Source: Colwellia sp. (GTDB lineage Bacteria > Pseudomonadota > Gammaproteobacteria > Enterobacterales > Alteromonadaceae). Taken from it: 64,000 nt of DNA. Under the pieces are notes generated by a model that ran no database searches, was not told the origin of the DNA, and saw nothing but the letters and a program-made list of their open reading frames with translations. The stretch is from the NCBI GenBank assembly GCA_029938115.1, contig JAPYOP010000009.1, positions 24,592 to 88,591 on the forward strand, read 5' to 3'. The first letter of the stretch is position 1. The number at the start of each line of letters is the position of its first letter. Position numbers and translations under genes: made by a program. Below are positions 14,069 to 22,949 of the stretch, in pieces.

Positions 14069-15112
14069 ATGACTAACGAATTTGACCCAACTGAACATCC
14101 ACATCGACGATATAATCCACTCATTGATGAATGGGTGCTAGTTTCCCCACATCGAGCCAAGCGACCTTGGCAGGGACAAGTAGAAAAACTTGATGAACAA
14201 GAAAAATCCTCATATGACAAAGATTGTTTTTTATGTGCGGGAAATACTCGCATCAATGGTGAAGTCAACGAAGACTATAAAAAAACCTTTGTCTTTACTA
14301 ATGATTTTGCAGCGATCAAGCAAGACACACCTGTGGTGACAACTGATGATCCACTTTTTAAAATGGCGACAGAACAGGGTGAAAGTCGTGTTATTTGTTT
14401 TTCACCTGATCATAGTAAATCCTTGCCTCAGTTATCTGTGAAGGAAATTTCACTTATCGTCGATACATGGCAAAGCCAGTGTAAAGAATTAGGGGGAACT
14501 TACTCCTGGGTGCAGGTATTTGAAAATAAGGGCAGTGTCATGGGATGCTCTAATCCACATCCTCATGGGCAGATATGGGCGCAAAAACAATTACCAACTT
14601 TAGTTGTTAAAAAACAAAATGCGCAGCAGGTCTACTTTGAGAAATATGGCAGTAATTTATTACAGGATTATGTTGTTAGAGAAGTCAAAAATAAAGATCG
14701 TATTGTGGTGGTGAATGATGACTGGCTAGTGGTTGTGCCTTATTGGGCTGCTTGGCCATTTGAAACGTTACTGCTACCACGTTTTTCTGTGTCACGTATT
14801 ACGGAACTTAACAGCACACAAAAGTTATCACTTGCGGATATTCTTAAGCAATTAACCATCAAATATGACAACTTATTTAATTGCTCTTTTCCGTACTCAA
14901 TGGGCTGGCATGGCGCACCTTTTGATGGGCAACAACATGATGAATGGACTTTACACGCTAGCTTCTTTCCGCCATTACTTCGTTCTGCCACGGTTCGTAA
15001 ATTTATGGTGGGTTATGAAATGATGGCTGAAGCACAACGCGATCTTACCGCAGAACAAGCAGCTGAACGATTACGAAATTTGCCTGATATTCATTATAAG
15101 GAGCAAAGCTAA
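14069..15112 (+). CDS. galT: Galactose-1-phosphate uridylyltransferase
   Basis: This 347-residue enzyme of the Leloir pathway exchanges UMP between UDP-glucose and galactose-1-phosphate in the cytoplasm. It carries the expected [20 protein letters not shown] start, the CFLC metal site near residue 54 and the catalytic histidine His166 in [11 protein letters not shown]. The C-terminal half has WHGAPFDG and the [11 protein letters not shown] segment. Length equals that of the E. coli enzyme. It is the first gene of the plus-strand gal cluster and overlaps galK by one base (TAATG). No good ribosome-binding site is visible before the ATG at 14069, although the reading frame and homology fix the start closely. 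Confidence 0.96.
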   Translation: MTNEFDPTEHPHRRYNPLIDEWVLVSPHRAKRPWQGQVEKLDEQEKSSYDKDCFLCAGNTRINGEVNEDYKKTFVFTNDFAAIKQDTPVVTTDDPLFKMATEQGESRVICFSPDHSKSLPQLSVKEISLIVDTWQSQCKELGGTYSWVQVFENKGSVMGCSNPHPHGQIWAQKQLPTLVVKKQNAQQVYFEKYGSNLLQDYVVREVKNKDRIVVVNDDWLVVVPYWAAWPFETLLLPRFSVSRITELNSTQKLSLADILKQLTIKYDNLFNCSFPYSMGWHGAPFDGQQHDEWTLHASFFPPLLRSATVRKFMVGYEMMAEAQRDLTAEQAAERLRNLPDIHYKEQS

Positions 15113-16284
15113 TGACTCAAATAAATTTAGCACAACAAAACGTTGAGCAAAAAGAGCTTGTCCAACAATTATTTGAACAACAATTTAAACGCTCAGCAGA
15201 ATTGATTGCTCATGCACCTGGTCGAGTAAATTTAATTGGTGACCACACTGATTACAATGACGGTTTTGTACTTCCCGCTGCCATTAATTATGGCACAACT
15301 ATAGCTGCATCAGCTCGTAAAGATAAAGTCATTAAGGTTTATGCCCATGATTGCGAACAACAAACTAGTGAGTTTACTCTGAATGAGATTTCGTTTGATC
15401 AGGATATGATGTGGAGCAACTATGTAAAAGGAACATTACAAGCTTTAATGAAAACACACCCTGAAATTAATGGCGCAAATCTAGTGGTTACTGGTGATGT
15501 GCCTCAAGGGGCTGGTTTAAGTTCCTCTGCAAGTTTTGAAATTGCCATTTTAAAAACGTTTGCACAGCTTTATCATTTAGAACTAGATGGCATCAGTGCA
15601 GCCCTTATAGGTCAACAAGCAGAGAATAACTTTGTTGGTTGTAATTGTGGCATCATGGATCAACTTATCTCGGCAATGGGACAACAAGATCATGCTATGT
15701 TGCTAGATTGTAGAAGTTTATCCTTTGAGGATGCCCCCATTCCTGATAACTTTACCCTCTTTATTGTTAATTCAAATGTAAAACGCGGCTTGGTTGATAG
15801 CGCGTATAATTTAAGAAGAGAGCAATGTGAGCAGGTTGCCAAGTTCTTTGGTGTTTCTGCTTTACGAGATGTGACTTTAGAACAGTTAAGCTCAGCTAAA
15901 GAACAAATTGACCCAGTATTTTTTAAACGTGCTCGGCACGTGATTAGTGAAAATGCTAGAGCGATAATTACTTTAAAAGCTCTAAAGAATAATGATATAG
16001 AAAAGATTAGTATAGCAATGAAAGAGTCTCATATTTCTTTGCGTGATGACTTTGAAGTGACCACCAAGGAAATGGATGGCTTGGTTGAAATGATAGATAG
16101 TGTGTTAGGTGTTGAAGGTGGGGTTCGTATGACTGGTGGCGGTTTTGGCGGTTGTATTGTTGCCTTAGTGCCAACAAGTATGGTCGAACAAGTAAAGGAC
16201 GTTGTTAACAGCAGATACGAGAAAGAATTTGGTTTATCACCAAGTATTTACCTATGCATTGCAACACAAGGTGCATTTAGATAA
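15112..16284 (+). CDS. galK: Galactokinase
   Basis: The 390-residue protein is a GHMP kinase that phosphorylates galactose at C1 using ATP. Motif 1 is HAPGRVNLIGDHTDYNDGFV (about residues 34-53), the ATP-binding motif is GDVPQGAGLSSSASFE, and motif 3 is GVRMTGGGFGGCIVAL near the C-terminus. The GDHTDYN segment is the galactokinase signature. The ATG overlaps the galT stop codon, so translation is coupled. Together with galT, galE, galM and the symporter it gives a complete path from external galactose to glucose-1-phosphate. Confidence 0.96.
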   Translation: MTQINLAQQNVEQKELVQQLFEQQFKRSAELIAHAPGRVNLIGDHTDYNDGFVLPAAINYGTTIAASARKDKVIKVYAHDCEQQTSEFTLNEISFDQDMMWSNYVKGTLQALMKTHPEINGANLVVTGDVPQGAGLSSSASFEIAILKTFAQLYHLELDGISAALIGQQAENNFVGCNCGIMDQLISAMGQQDHAMLLDCRSLSFEDAPIPDNFTLFIVNSNVKRGLVDSAYNLRREQCEQVAKFFGVSALRDVTLEQLSSAKEQIDPVFFKRARHVISENARAIITLKALKNNDIEKISIAMKESHISLRDDFEVTTKEMDGLVEMIDSVLGVEGGVRMTGGGFGGCIVALVPTSMVEQVKDVVNSRYEKEFGLSPSIYLCIATQGAFR

Positions 16285-16348
16285 TTCTTTGAAATGTATA
16301 ACAAGCTTAAATATAAAAATTATAACTTAAAGTAAAAGGTGGAAAATT

Positions 16349-17923
16349 ATGGATTTTGCAAACAAATTGGGGACGATAGACACGACAATTTTTATTGTCT
16401 ACGTTATAGGCTTATTGTGCCTTGCTTTATGGATTTCTCGCAGTGAGAAAAAAGAAGGGGTAAATACCGAAGACTATTTCTTAGCAAGTAAATCGTTACC
16501 TTGGTGGGCTATCGGTGCTTCTTTAATTGCAGCGAATATTTCTGCTGAACAAATTATCGGCATGTCAGGCTCGGGTTATGCCATTGGTTTAGCTATAGCT
16601 TCTTACGAATGGATGGCAGCCATTACCTTGGTGATAGTCGGTAAATACATGTTGCCAATTTTCTTGAAAAATGAAATTTTCACCATGCCGCAATATCTTG
16701 AACAACGTTTTGATAACAAAGTAAAAACCACCATGTCAATCTTTTGGTTAGCGGTATACACCTTTGTTAACTTAACGGCGGTATTATGGTTAGGTGGCTT
16801 GGCTATTGAAAGCGTTGCAGGTGTCGATTGGATGTTCGGCATGATATTTTTAGCGGTGTTCTCAGTTGCTTATTCTTTATATGGCGGTTTAAAAGCGGTT
16901 GCATTTACCGACATATTACAAGTAGTGTTATTAGTGTTTGGTGGCTTGTTACTCAGCTATTTAGCCTTAGATGCTGTTGCTGATGGTCAAGGGGTATTAG
17001 CCGGTTTTGGTATTCTGACCGAGACTATGCCTGATCATTTTGACATGATTTTAAGTCCTGACAATAGTAATTACATGAGCCTTCCTGGTATTTCGGTATT
17101 ACTTGGTGGTATGTGGGTAATGAATTTTAGTTATTGGGGCTTTAACCAATATATTATTCAACGCGCATTGGCTGCTAAAGATCTTAAAGAAGCACAAAAA
17201 GGTATCGCTTTTGCCGCTTACCTTAAATTATTAATGCCACTTATTGTTGTGCTACCAGGCATTGCTGCGGTTATTCTTTATCCAACACTTTCTAAGCCTG
17301 ATGAAGCTTATCCTGCAATGATGGCAATGTTACCTGTTGGAATAAAAGGGCTAGTTTTTGCCGCATTAGTTGCTGCCATCGTCTCTTCGTTAGCATCTAT
17401 GACAAACAGTATATCAACCATATTTACCATGGATATTTATTCTCACTTTAAGCCCAACAAAAGCCAACGTCATTATGTAGGTGTTGGTCGTATTGCTGCA
17501 TTAGTTTCTTTGTGTATTGCTTTAATCGTTGCTCAACCCTTATTAGGCGAGTTTGACCAAGCATTTCAATATATCCAAGAATTTACCGGTTTCTTCACGC
17601 CAGGCATAGTGGTTATATTTATGTTAGGTATGTTCTGGAAACGGGCTACATCAATGGGTGCGTTATCGGCTGCATTGGGCTCAGCAGTCTTTTCATTAGT
17701 CCTTAAGTTTGCTTGGCCAGAGTTGCCATTTATGGACCGCGTTGGTTTAGTGTTCTTGTTGTGTTTAGCTGTTTGTTATTTTGTGTCGATCATGGGCAAA
17801 CCAAATACTACGGATAGCAGTGTGAGTTTAGATGATGTGAGCTTTGCCACAACTAAATCATTTAATGTCGCGTCAGTGGGTGTAATACTTATCCTTACCG
17901 CTTTATACGCCACTTGGTGGTAA
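16349..17923 (+). CDS. sglT: Sodium/galactose symporter of the SSS family (vSGLT-like)
   Basis: This is a 524-residue inner-membrane protein with about 14 hydrophobic segments. The stretches EDYFLASKSLPWWAIGAS, AANISAEQIIGMSGSGYAIG and LAIASYEWMAAITL closely follow the Vibrio Na+/galactose transporter vSGLT, including the Gln of SAEQ and Glu of SYEW that contact the sugar there. YWGFNQYIIQRALAAK and AFQYIQEFTGFFTPG match later helices. It should import galactose (or glucose) with sodium, in keeping with a marine habitat. It is 64 bases after galK, preceded by the ribosome-binding site AAGGTGG, and a strong terminator follows. Confidence 0.93.
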   Translation: MDFANKLGTIDTTIFIVYVIGLLCLALWISRSEKKEGVNTEDYFLASKSLPWWAIGASLIAANISAEQIIGMSGSGYAIGLAIASYEWMAAITLVIVGKYMLPIFLKNEIFTMPQYLEQRFDNKVKTTMSIFWLAVYTFVNLTAVLWLGGLAIESVAGVDWMFGMIFLAVFSVAYSLYGGLKAVAFTDILQVVLLVFGGLLLSYLALDAVADGQGVLAGFGILTETMPDHFDMILSPDNSNYMSLPGISVLLGGMWVMNFSYWGFNQYIIQRALAAKDLKEAQKGIAFAAYLKLLMPLIVVLPGIAAVILYPTLSKPDEAYPAMMAMLPVGIKGLVFAALVAAIVSSLASMTNSISTIFTMDIYSHFKPNKSQRHYVGVGRIAALVSLCIALIVAQPLLGEFDQAFQYIQEFTGFFTPGIVVIFMLGMFWKRATSMGALSAALGSAVFSLVLKFAWPELPFMDRVGLVFLLCLAVCYFVSIMGKPNTTDSSVSLDDVSFATTKSFNVASVGVILILTALYATWW

Positions 17924-17942
17924 AAAGAACAATAATTTAAAC

Positions 17943-17980
17943 AAGGTCAATTACTATCCATTTGATTAGTAATTGACCTT
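17943..17980 (+). terminator. Strong intrinsic terminator between the symporter gene and galE
   Basis: AAGGTCAATTACTA (17943-17956) pairs perfectly over 14 bases with TAGTAATTGACCTT (17967-17980) around a 10-base loop, and TTCTATTTTT follows. It would end the galT-galK-symporter transcript or attenuate read-through into galE, which starts 21 bases later. Confidence 0.85.
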
Positions 17981-18000
17981 TTCTATTTTTAGGACAAAAA

Positions 18001-19026
18001 ATGAAAGTATTAGTTACAGGGGGCGCTGGATATATAGGCTCTCATACAGTTTTATCGCTATTAGAAAATAATTATGATGTTATCGTTTATGATAATTTAG
18101 TTAACTCAAGTGTTGAATCTCTTGATCGAGTTGAAAAGCTAGCTGGAAAATCTGTCGAGTTTGTTGAAGGTGATATCTGTGATAAAGCTGCATTAAGCCA
18201 TGTATTTAAAAAATTTAAAATTGATGCTGTTATTCATTTCGCTGCACTCAAAGCGGTTGGTGAGTCGGCACAAATTCCATTAAGTTATTATCAGAACAAT
18301 GTTCATGGCTCTGTTTGCTTGTTAGAAGTGATGCAGGAAAATGATGTACATAACTTCATCTTTAGTTCCTCAGCCACAGTTTATGGAGAAGAAAATGAAG
18401 TGCCTTATGTTGAAACGATGAAGTTAGGCACACCTTCTAGCCCTTATGGCGCAAGTAAAGTGATGGTCGAGCGTATACTCGCTGATATGACTGTTTCGAA
18501 TGGACGTTTTAGAGGTGTTTCTTTACGCTATTTCAATCCTATCGGTGCCCATGAAAGTGGTGGTATAGGCGAAGATCCAACAGGTATTCCCAATAATCTT
18601 CTGCCTTATGTGGCGCAAGTTGCTGTGGGTAAACGTGATAAACTCAGTATCTTCGGTGATGATTATCCTACTAAAGATGGTAGCTGTGAACGTGATTATT
18701 TACACGTGATGGATTTAGCCCAAGGACATGTTGCAGCATTAAATTGGTTGAATTGTAACGATGAATTTCGCGGAGTTGAAGCCTTTAATTTAGGTACAGG
18801 CAATGGGATTTCAGTATTTTCTATTGTAAAAGCATTTGAAAAAGCCACTAATAAAATCATCCCATTTGAAGTCTCGCCAAGAAGAGCAGGGGACCTTCCC
18901 GCTTTTTGGGCTAATGCTAATAAGGCAAATAAAGAACTTAATTGGCAAGCTAGTCGAAGCTTAGAGCAAATGATGGAGGATACTTGGCGTTGGCAATCAA
19001 ATAATCCAGATGGATATTTAACTTAA
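18001..19026 (+). CDS. galE: UDP-glucose 4-epimerase
   Basis: The 341-residue enzyme is an extended short-chain dehydrogenase that interconverts UDP-galactose and UDP-glucose. It shows the NAD-binding GGAGYIGSHT at residues 7-16, SSSATVYG with the catalytic Ser, and YGASK with the catalytic Tyr and Lys, then RYFNPIGAH. The ATG has AGGA seven bases upstream. It overlaps galM by one base. Because a strong hairpin terminator lies directly upstream, galE and galM may have their own promoter within or before that hairpin, or may depend on read-through, allowing UDP-galactose supply for surface polysaccharides when galactose is absent. Confidence 0.97.
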   Translation: MKVLVTGGAGYIGSHTVLSLLENNYDVIVYDNLVNSSVESLDRVEKLAGKSVEFVEGDICDKAALSHVFKKFKIDAVIHFAALKAVGESAQIPLSYYQNNVHGSVCLLEVMQENDVHNFIFSSSATVYGEENEVPYVETMKLGTPSSPYGASKVMVERILADMTVSNGRFRGVSLRYFNPIGAHESGGIGEDPTGIPNNLLPYVAQVAVGKRDKLSIFGDDYPTKDGSCERDYLHVMDLAQGHVAALNWLNCNDEFRGVEAFNLGTGNGISVFSIVKAFEKATNKIIPFEVSPRRAGDLPAFWANANKANKELNWQASRSLEQMMEDTWRWQSNNPDGYLT

Positions 19027-20021
19027 TGGCTAATTTGATAACAGATTTGGAAACTGTATTACTGACCAATGATAATGGCATGTCAGTTGAAATTATTAAT
19101 TTTGGCGGCAGAATTAAGTCAATTAAGTTTCCTGTTAATTCCAAACCTACGGAAATGATTTTAGGTTATTCATCTGCACAAGCATATTTAAATGATGAGT
19201 TTTATTTAGGAGCTACTTGTGGCAGGGTGTGTAATCGTATTGCAGGTGGAAAATTTGAACTTTCTGGTCGTCAATTTCATTTACCCTTAAATGATGGGAT
19301 GAATTGTTTACACGGTGGTGATAACAATTTCTCTTTACGTTATTGGCAAATTGATAAACAAAAGCTTACTCATTGTTCGGTTACTTTATTACTGGTATCG
19401 GATGATGGAGACCAAGGCTTTCCTGGCACGCTAAACGTGTCTGTAACCTATGAGTTAAGTGAAGATAATAAACTGAGTATTCAATATTCGGCCAATACTG
19501 ATTTAGCTACACCCGTTAATTTAACCAACCATGCTTATTTTAATTTGGGTGAAAAAGACAGTCAATCTTTGTATTTACAAATCAAGTCATCAGCCTATCT
19601 TGAGAGTAATTCAGAAAATTTGCCTACGGGGAAAATCCTTGGGGTAGCGGAAACAGATTATAATTTTAGAGAACCAGCTTCTGTTGGGATTCGTCAACAA
19701 AATACTGAAGATAAATCTATTAAAACAAAAAATGGTTACGATCACTGTTTTGTTTTAGATAATTCTCCCATTGAAGAGCCCAAAGCAATTCTTACATCAG
19801 TAAAAAATCAAGTTAGTTTGTCAGTTTATACCGACCAGCCAGCCATACAGCTTTATACGGGTTATTATTTAACGGGCCAATTTAAATCATATCAAGGACT
19901 ATGTTTAGAAGCGCAAAACTATACAGATGCGGATAATAATAAGCATTTTCCTAGTAATGTTTTGATGCCAAATCAACAATATCAACGAAGAATTACCTTT
20001 GGGTTCGCGTCCATTAATTAG
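19026..20021 (+). CDS. galM: Aldose 1-epimerase (mutarotase)
   Basis: This 331-residue protein interconverts alpha- and beta-galactose, feeding galactokinase after beta-galactosidase action. Family marks are GATCGRVCNRIAGGKFELSG, LHGGDNNFSLRYW, the catalytic-His region VNLTNHAYFNLG and the C-terminal catalytic Glu in GLCLEAQNYTDADNN. It has no signal peptide and is cytoplasmic. The ATG overlaps the galE stop (TTAATGG). Its own stop codon is the first three bases of a 15-base tandem duplication that leaves a second in-frame TAG downstream. Confidence 0.95.
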   Translation: MANLITDLETVLLTNDNGMSVEIINFGGRIKSIKFPVNSKPTEMILGYSSAQAYLNDEFYLGATCGRVCNRIAGGKFELSGRQFHLPLNDGMNCLHGGDNNFSLRYWQIDKQKLTHCSVTLLLVSDDGDQGFPGTLNVSVTYELSEDNKLSIQYSANTDLATPVNLTNHAYFNLGEKDSQSLYLQIKSSAYLESNSENLPTGKILGVAETDYNFREPASVGIRQQNTEDKSIKTKNGYDHCFVLDNSPIEEPKAILTSVKNQVSLSVYTDQPAIQLYTGYYLTGQFKSYQGLCLEAQNYTDADNNKHFPSNVLMPNQQYQRRITFGFASIN

Positions 20022-20048
20022 TTGTTCTGTAATTAGTTGTTCTGTAAT
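20019..20048. repeat. 15-base tandem duplication starting at the galM stop codon
   Basis: TAGTTGTTCTGTAAT occurs twice in perfect tandem (20019-20033 and 20034-20048). The first three bases are the galM stop codon, so the second copy supplies a spare in-frame stop. Confidence 0.85.
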
Positions 20049-20050
20049 TG

Positions 20051-20076
20051 GTGTAATACAATTTGTTGTATTTCAC
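20051..20076. repeat. Inverted repeat between galM and the efflux operon
   Basis: GTG-T-AATACAA pairs with TTGTATT-T-CAC around a very short loop, with one mismatch. There is no T-run, so it is a weak terminator or a regulator-binding site for the following efflux operon. I cannot decide between these. Confidence 0.45.
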
Positions 20077-20271
20077 CTATAATCAAAATGTATAATTTGA
20101 ACAAATTACAGGCACAAAATCATCAGGCATTTGTTAAAGTAAAGATTTGTAAATTAATTAGCAATTTAGGTGGATTGAGTTAGTGTATCCCCGATATGTA
20201 AGTCTGATTAGATATTATTGTTTTGCATCAATAAATTTCGATTATCTAATTGTCATGGAAATCAGTTAAAA

Positions 20272-21675
20272 ATGCGGTTTATGAAAATTACTATTATATT
20301 TTTTATCTTATTATTAACCAGTTGTGCACAACATACAGAAACTAATATAGCTATTGATAATATTGAGTTTTCAACATCGTTCGTCGCACAAGGCAACAAT
20401 AAACTGGATAGACGTTGGTGGAATAATTTTGGCAGTGATGAATTAACTCAACTAGTTTCTCAAGCGCTCAACGATAATTTATCATTAAAAGCCAAAGATC
20501 TAAGATTAAAAAGTAGTGCTATTAACGCTAAAATTGCTGGAGCGGATCTTTATCCGACGCTTAATTTAAATGCTAATACTTCGTCGGATTTTGACAATTT
20601 TGGCGACATTAAAAGCGCTTCAATTGGAATTAGTTCTAGTTGGGAGTTAGATTTATGGGGCGGTATTGAAGCAAACGAAAATAAAGCTTATTGGAATCAT
20701 CAAGAACAGTTAGCGTTATACCGTGGACGAGCTAATCTAGTTGCCGGTAGTATTACCAATGCTTGGTTAAGTTTAAATTCCGAGCAAGAAAAAAAACTTG
20801 TTCTAGCCGATCAATTCCAACGTACGCAAGATGCTTTAAAGGTGATTTCTCGACGTTTCTCCATGGGCAAAAATTCAGTAACAGATATCTGGCAGCAACA
20901 AAAATTATTAAAGACTATTGAAGTACAACAGTCCAAAAATGATGCTGACTTATACATCTTTCATCAAACATTAGCCTTGTGGTTGGGGTTACCCAGCCAT
21001 GCGCTATTAATAAAAGATCTAGATGGACTGCCTTTATTACCAGCACTACCTGAGATTGGTGTTCCTGCACAAGTGTTAAAGTATCGTCCTGACATTGAAC
21101 AAGCGTTCGCTAAGATTAAGGCGGCAAATGAGCAATTGGCGATGGCGATAGCAAATCAATATCCTCGAATCACCTTGCGGGCAAATTATTCCACAGCAAA
21201 AAATTCAATGAGTGATTTATTTGATGACTGGTCAGGTAATTTACTTGCATCACTTGCACTGCCGCTGTTTGATAGTGGCGAAAGAAAATCAGTTACCAAA
21301 CAACGTGAATTTCAGTTAGAAGCCTTGGTCATTGATTATCAACAAGTTTGGTTAGCAGCCATTGCTAGTGTTAACCAAGTACTTGTTAATGAAACACAGT
21401 TATTGAAGATCACCAAGAATTTAGCAGAACAACTAGATTTAGCAGAGCGGACAGAAAAATTGACCACGATAAAATATCTAAACGGTAAAACGAATTATTT
21501 AAATTTGCTTAAAGCCCAAGAAAGTATTTTGTCATTAGAAAGACAACTGATTGATGCCAATAAAAAAGCTGTTATTAATCGGGTCTTGTTATATCGCGAA
21601 TTAAGCCATGGTGATTTTTCTATGAGCGAACAGGCAGTTACTAAAAAAAATGATAACAAAGGAAAATCGTCTTAA
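20272..21675 (+). CDS. Outer-membrane efflux lipoprotein (NodT/OprM-type TolC-like channel)
   Basis: From ATG at 20272 the protein has 467 residues, starting MRFMKITIIFFILLLTSCAQ, a lipoprotein signal with the lipid-accepting Cys in LLTSC. An upstream in-frame start at 20218 would add 18 residues before the signal and is unlikely. Two outer-membrane efflux repeats follow (DLYPTLNLNANTSS; NQYPRITLRANYST) with WWNNFGSDELTQLVSQAL near the start and coiled-coil helices (QQKLLKTIEVQQSKND). This is the trimeric outer-membrane channel of a tripartite pump. It overlaps the adaptor gene by one base. Confidence 0.9.
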   Translation: MRFMKITIIFFILLLTSCAQHTETNIAIDNIEFSTSFVAQGNNKLDRRWWNNFGSDELTQLVSQALNDNLSLKAKDLRLKSSAINAKIAGADLYPTLNLNANTSSDFDNFGDIKSASIGISSSWELDLWGGIEANENKAYWNHQEQLALYRGRANLVAGSITNAWLSLNSEQEKKLVLADQFQRTQDALKVISRRFSMGKNSVTDIWQQQKLLKTIEVQQSKNDADLYIFHQTLALWLGLPSHALLIKDLDGLPLLPALPEIGVPAQVLKYRPDIEQAFAKIKAANEQLAMAIANQYPRITLRANYSTAKNSMSDLFDDWSGNLLASLALPLFDSGERKSVTKQREFQLEALVIDYQQVWLAAIASVNQVLVNETQLLKITKNLAEQLDLAERTEKLTTIKYLNGKTNYLNLLKAQESILSLERQLIDANKKAVINRVLLYRELSHGDFSMSEQAVTKKNDNKGKSS

Positions 21676-22949
21676 TGCGTCGTATCTTACTTTCAAATAA
21701 AATTTTGCCGTTGATTATTGTTATTTTAGGGGGGCTACTCGGCTATTATATTTTACATTCAGCTGAACAAAAACCTCAGGGTTATAAAAACAACAAAATC
21801 AAGCGTCATCGTATTGTACTAACAAGTAAATTAGAAAGGGGCTCAGTGGTGCCTGTTTGGAATGCCTCGGGGTTTGTTATCCCGGCCGAATCGGTGAAAA
21901 TTAATGCGCGGGTATCTGGAAATATTGCTGCAATTAATGCGTTAGCTACACCAGGCGGCATGATAAAAAAAGGTCAGTGGTTAGCAAAACTTGAAACCAT
22001 AGATTTTGATTTAGCATTAAGATCACAACAAGCTCAACTTGAACAAGCCAATGCAAATCTTTCCCTTGAGCAAGCAGATCAAACATTAGCTAAAGAAGAG
22101 CTAGCACTGCTAAACAACAATGCTGACTTTACCATTGATGAATCCTTGGTATTACGCGAGCCACAACTCACGGTTGCTAAATCGAAAGTGTCTGTTGCGA
22201 TGAATAATGTAGAAAAAGCAAAATTAAACTTAGCGCGCACCCAAGTTTTGATGCCTTTTACCGGTAAAATTATGAGAAAAGACATCGGCGTAGGCAGTAA
22301 AGTGTCCACCAACACCACGTTGTTTTCTGTTGTGAATACTGAGGTTTATTGGATTGAGGTTAAAATCCCCCATAAATTTTTGGCGATATTCGATAAGCAA
22401 CAATTAGCGAAAATATCACAACCCCGTCTATGGGGAGAAGGTAATTTTCGATCCGCGAGATTTGTTTCAATATTACCGGAATTAGATGATAAAGACCGGC
22501 AAGTCAAAGTACTGTTAGCGATTGATGCACCTCAAGATGAAGTGGCTAATCAACCGCAAGTTTTTATTAATGATTTTCTTAATGTGCAATTACAAGGTAA
22601 AGCCATTGAAAATGCCTGGACCATCAAGCACACCTGGTTACAAGCCGACAATACTATTTGGGTAGTTGATAAAAATAGTACCCTGCAAAAAAGAGCGGTT
22701 GAGGTGTTATTTAAAGGTCGAGATGTTATTTATGTCCGGACAAAAATTCAACCAGGTGATAGAGCACTAGCCGAAAAACCGGGTATTGCCAGTGTTGGCT
22801 TGCCGGTTAAATCACGAAAAGATATGGCCAGTAAAATGGAGCAACAAAAGCAGCGCAATAAATTCGATAATGCAGAACCAGTACCCTTAGAAAGACGGAA
22901 AAAAGACAAAATATTTGGCAAAGGAAAAAGGCAAAAAAATGCAGGATAA
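21675..22949 (+). CDS. RND efflux periplasmic adaptor (membrane fusion protein)
   Basis: The 424-residue protein has an N-terminal membrane anchor (ILPLIIVILGGLLGYYIL), a lipoyl/barrel-sandwich half-domain (ASGFVIPAESVKINARVSGNIAAI) and a long alpha-helical hairpin (ALRSQQAQLEQANANLSLEQADQ and mirror). The second half of the lipoyl domain (LNLARTQVLMPFTGKIMRKDIGVGSKV) and a beta-barrel domain follow. It would bridge the outer-membrane channel and the inner-membrane pump. The C-terminus from about residue 375 is a strongly basic, polar tail (KMEQQKQRNKFDN..., KDKIFGKGKRQKN) that is not usual for the family. The ATG overlaps the previous stop. Confidence 0.9.
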   Translation: MRRILLSNKILPLIIVILGGLLGYYILHSAEQKPQGYKNNKIKRHRIVLTSKLERGSVVPVWNASGFVIPAESVKINARVSGNIAAINALATPGGMIKKGQWLAKLETIDFDLALRSQQAQLEQANANLSLEQADQTLAKEELALLNNNADFTIDESLVLREPQLTVAKSKVSVAMNNVEKAKLNLARTQVLMPFTGKIMRKDIGVGSKVSTNTTLFSVVNTEVYWIEVKIPHKFLAIFDKQQLAKISQPRLWGEGNFRSARFVSILPELDDKDRQVKVLLAIDAPQDEVANQPQVFINDFLNVQLQGKAIENAWTIKHTWLQADNTIWVVDKNSTLQKRAVEVLFKGRDVIYVRTKIQPGDRALAEKPGIASVGLPVKSRKDMASKMEQQKQRNKFDNAEPVPLERRKKDKIFGKGKRQKNAG

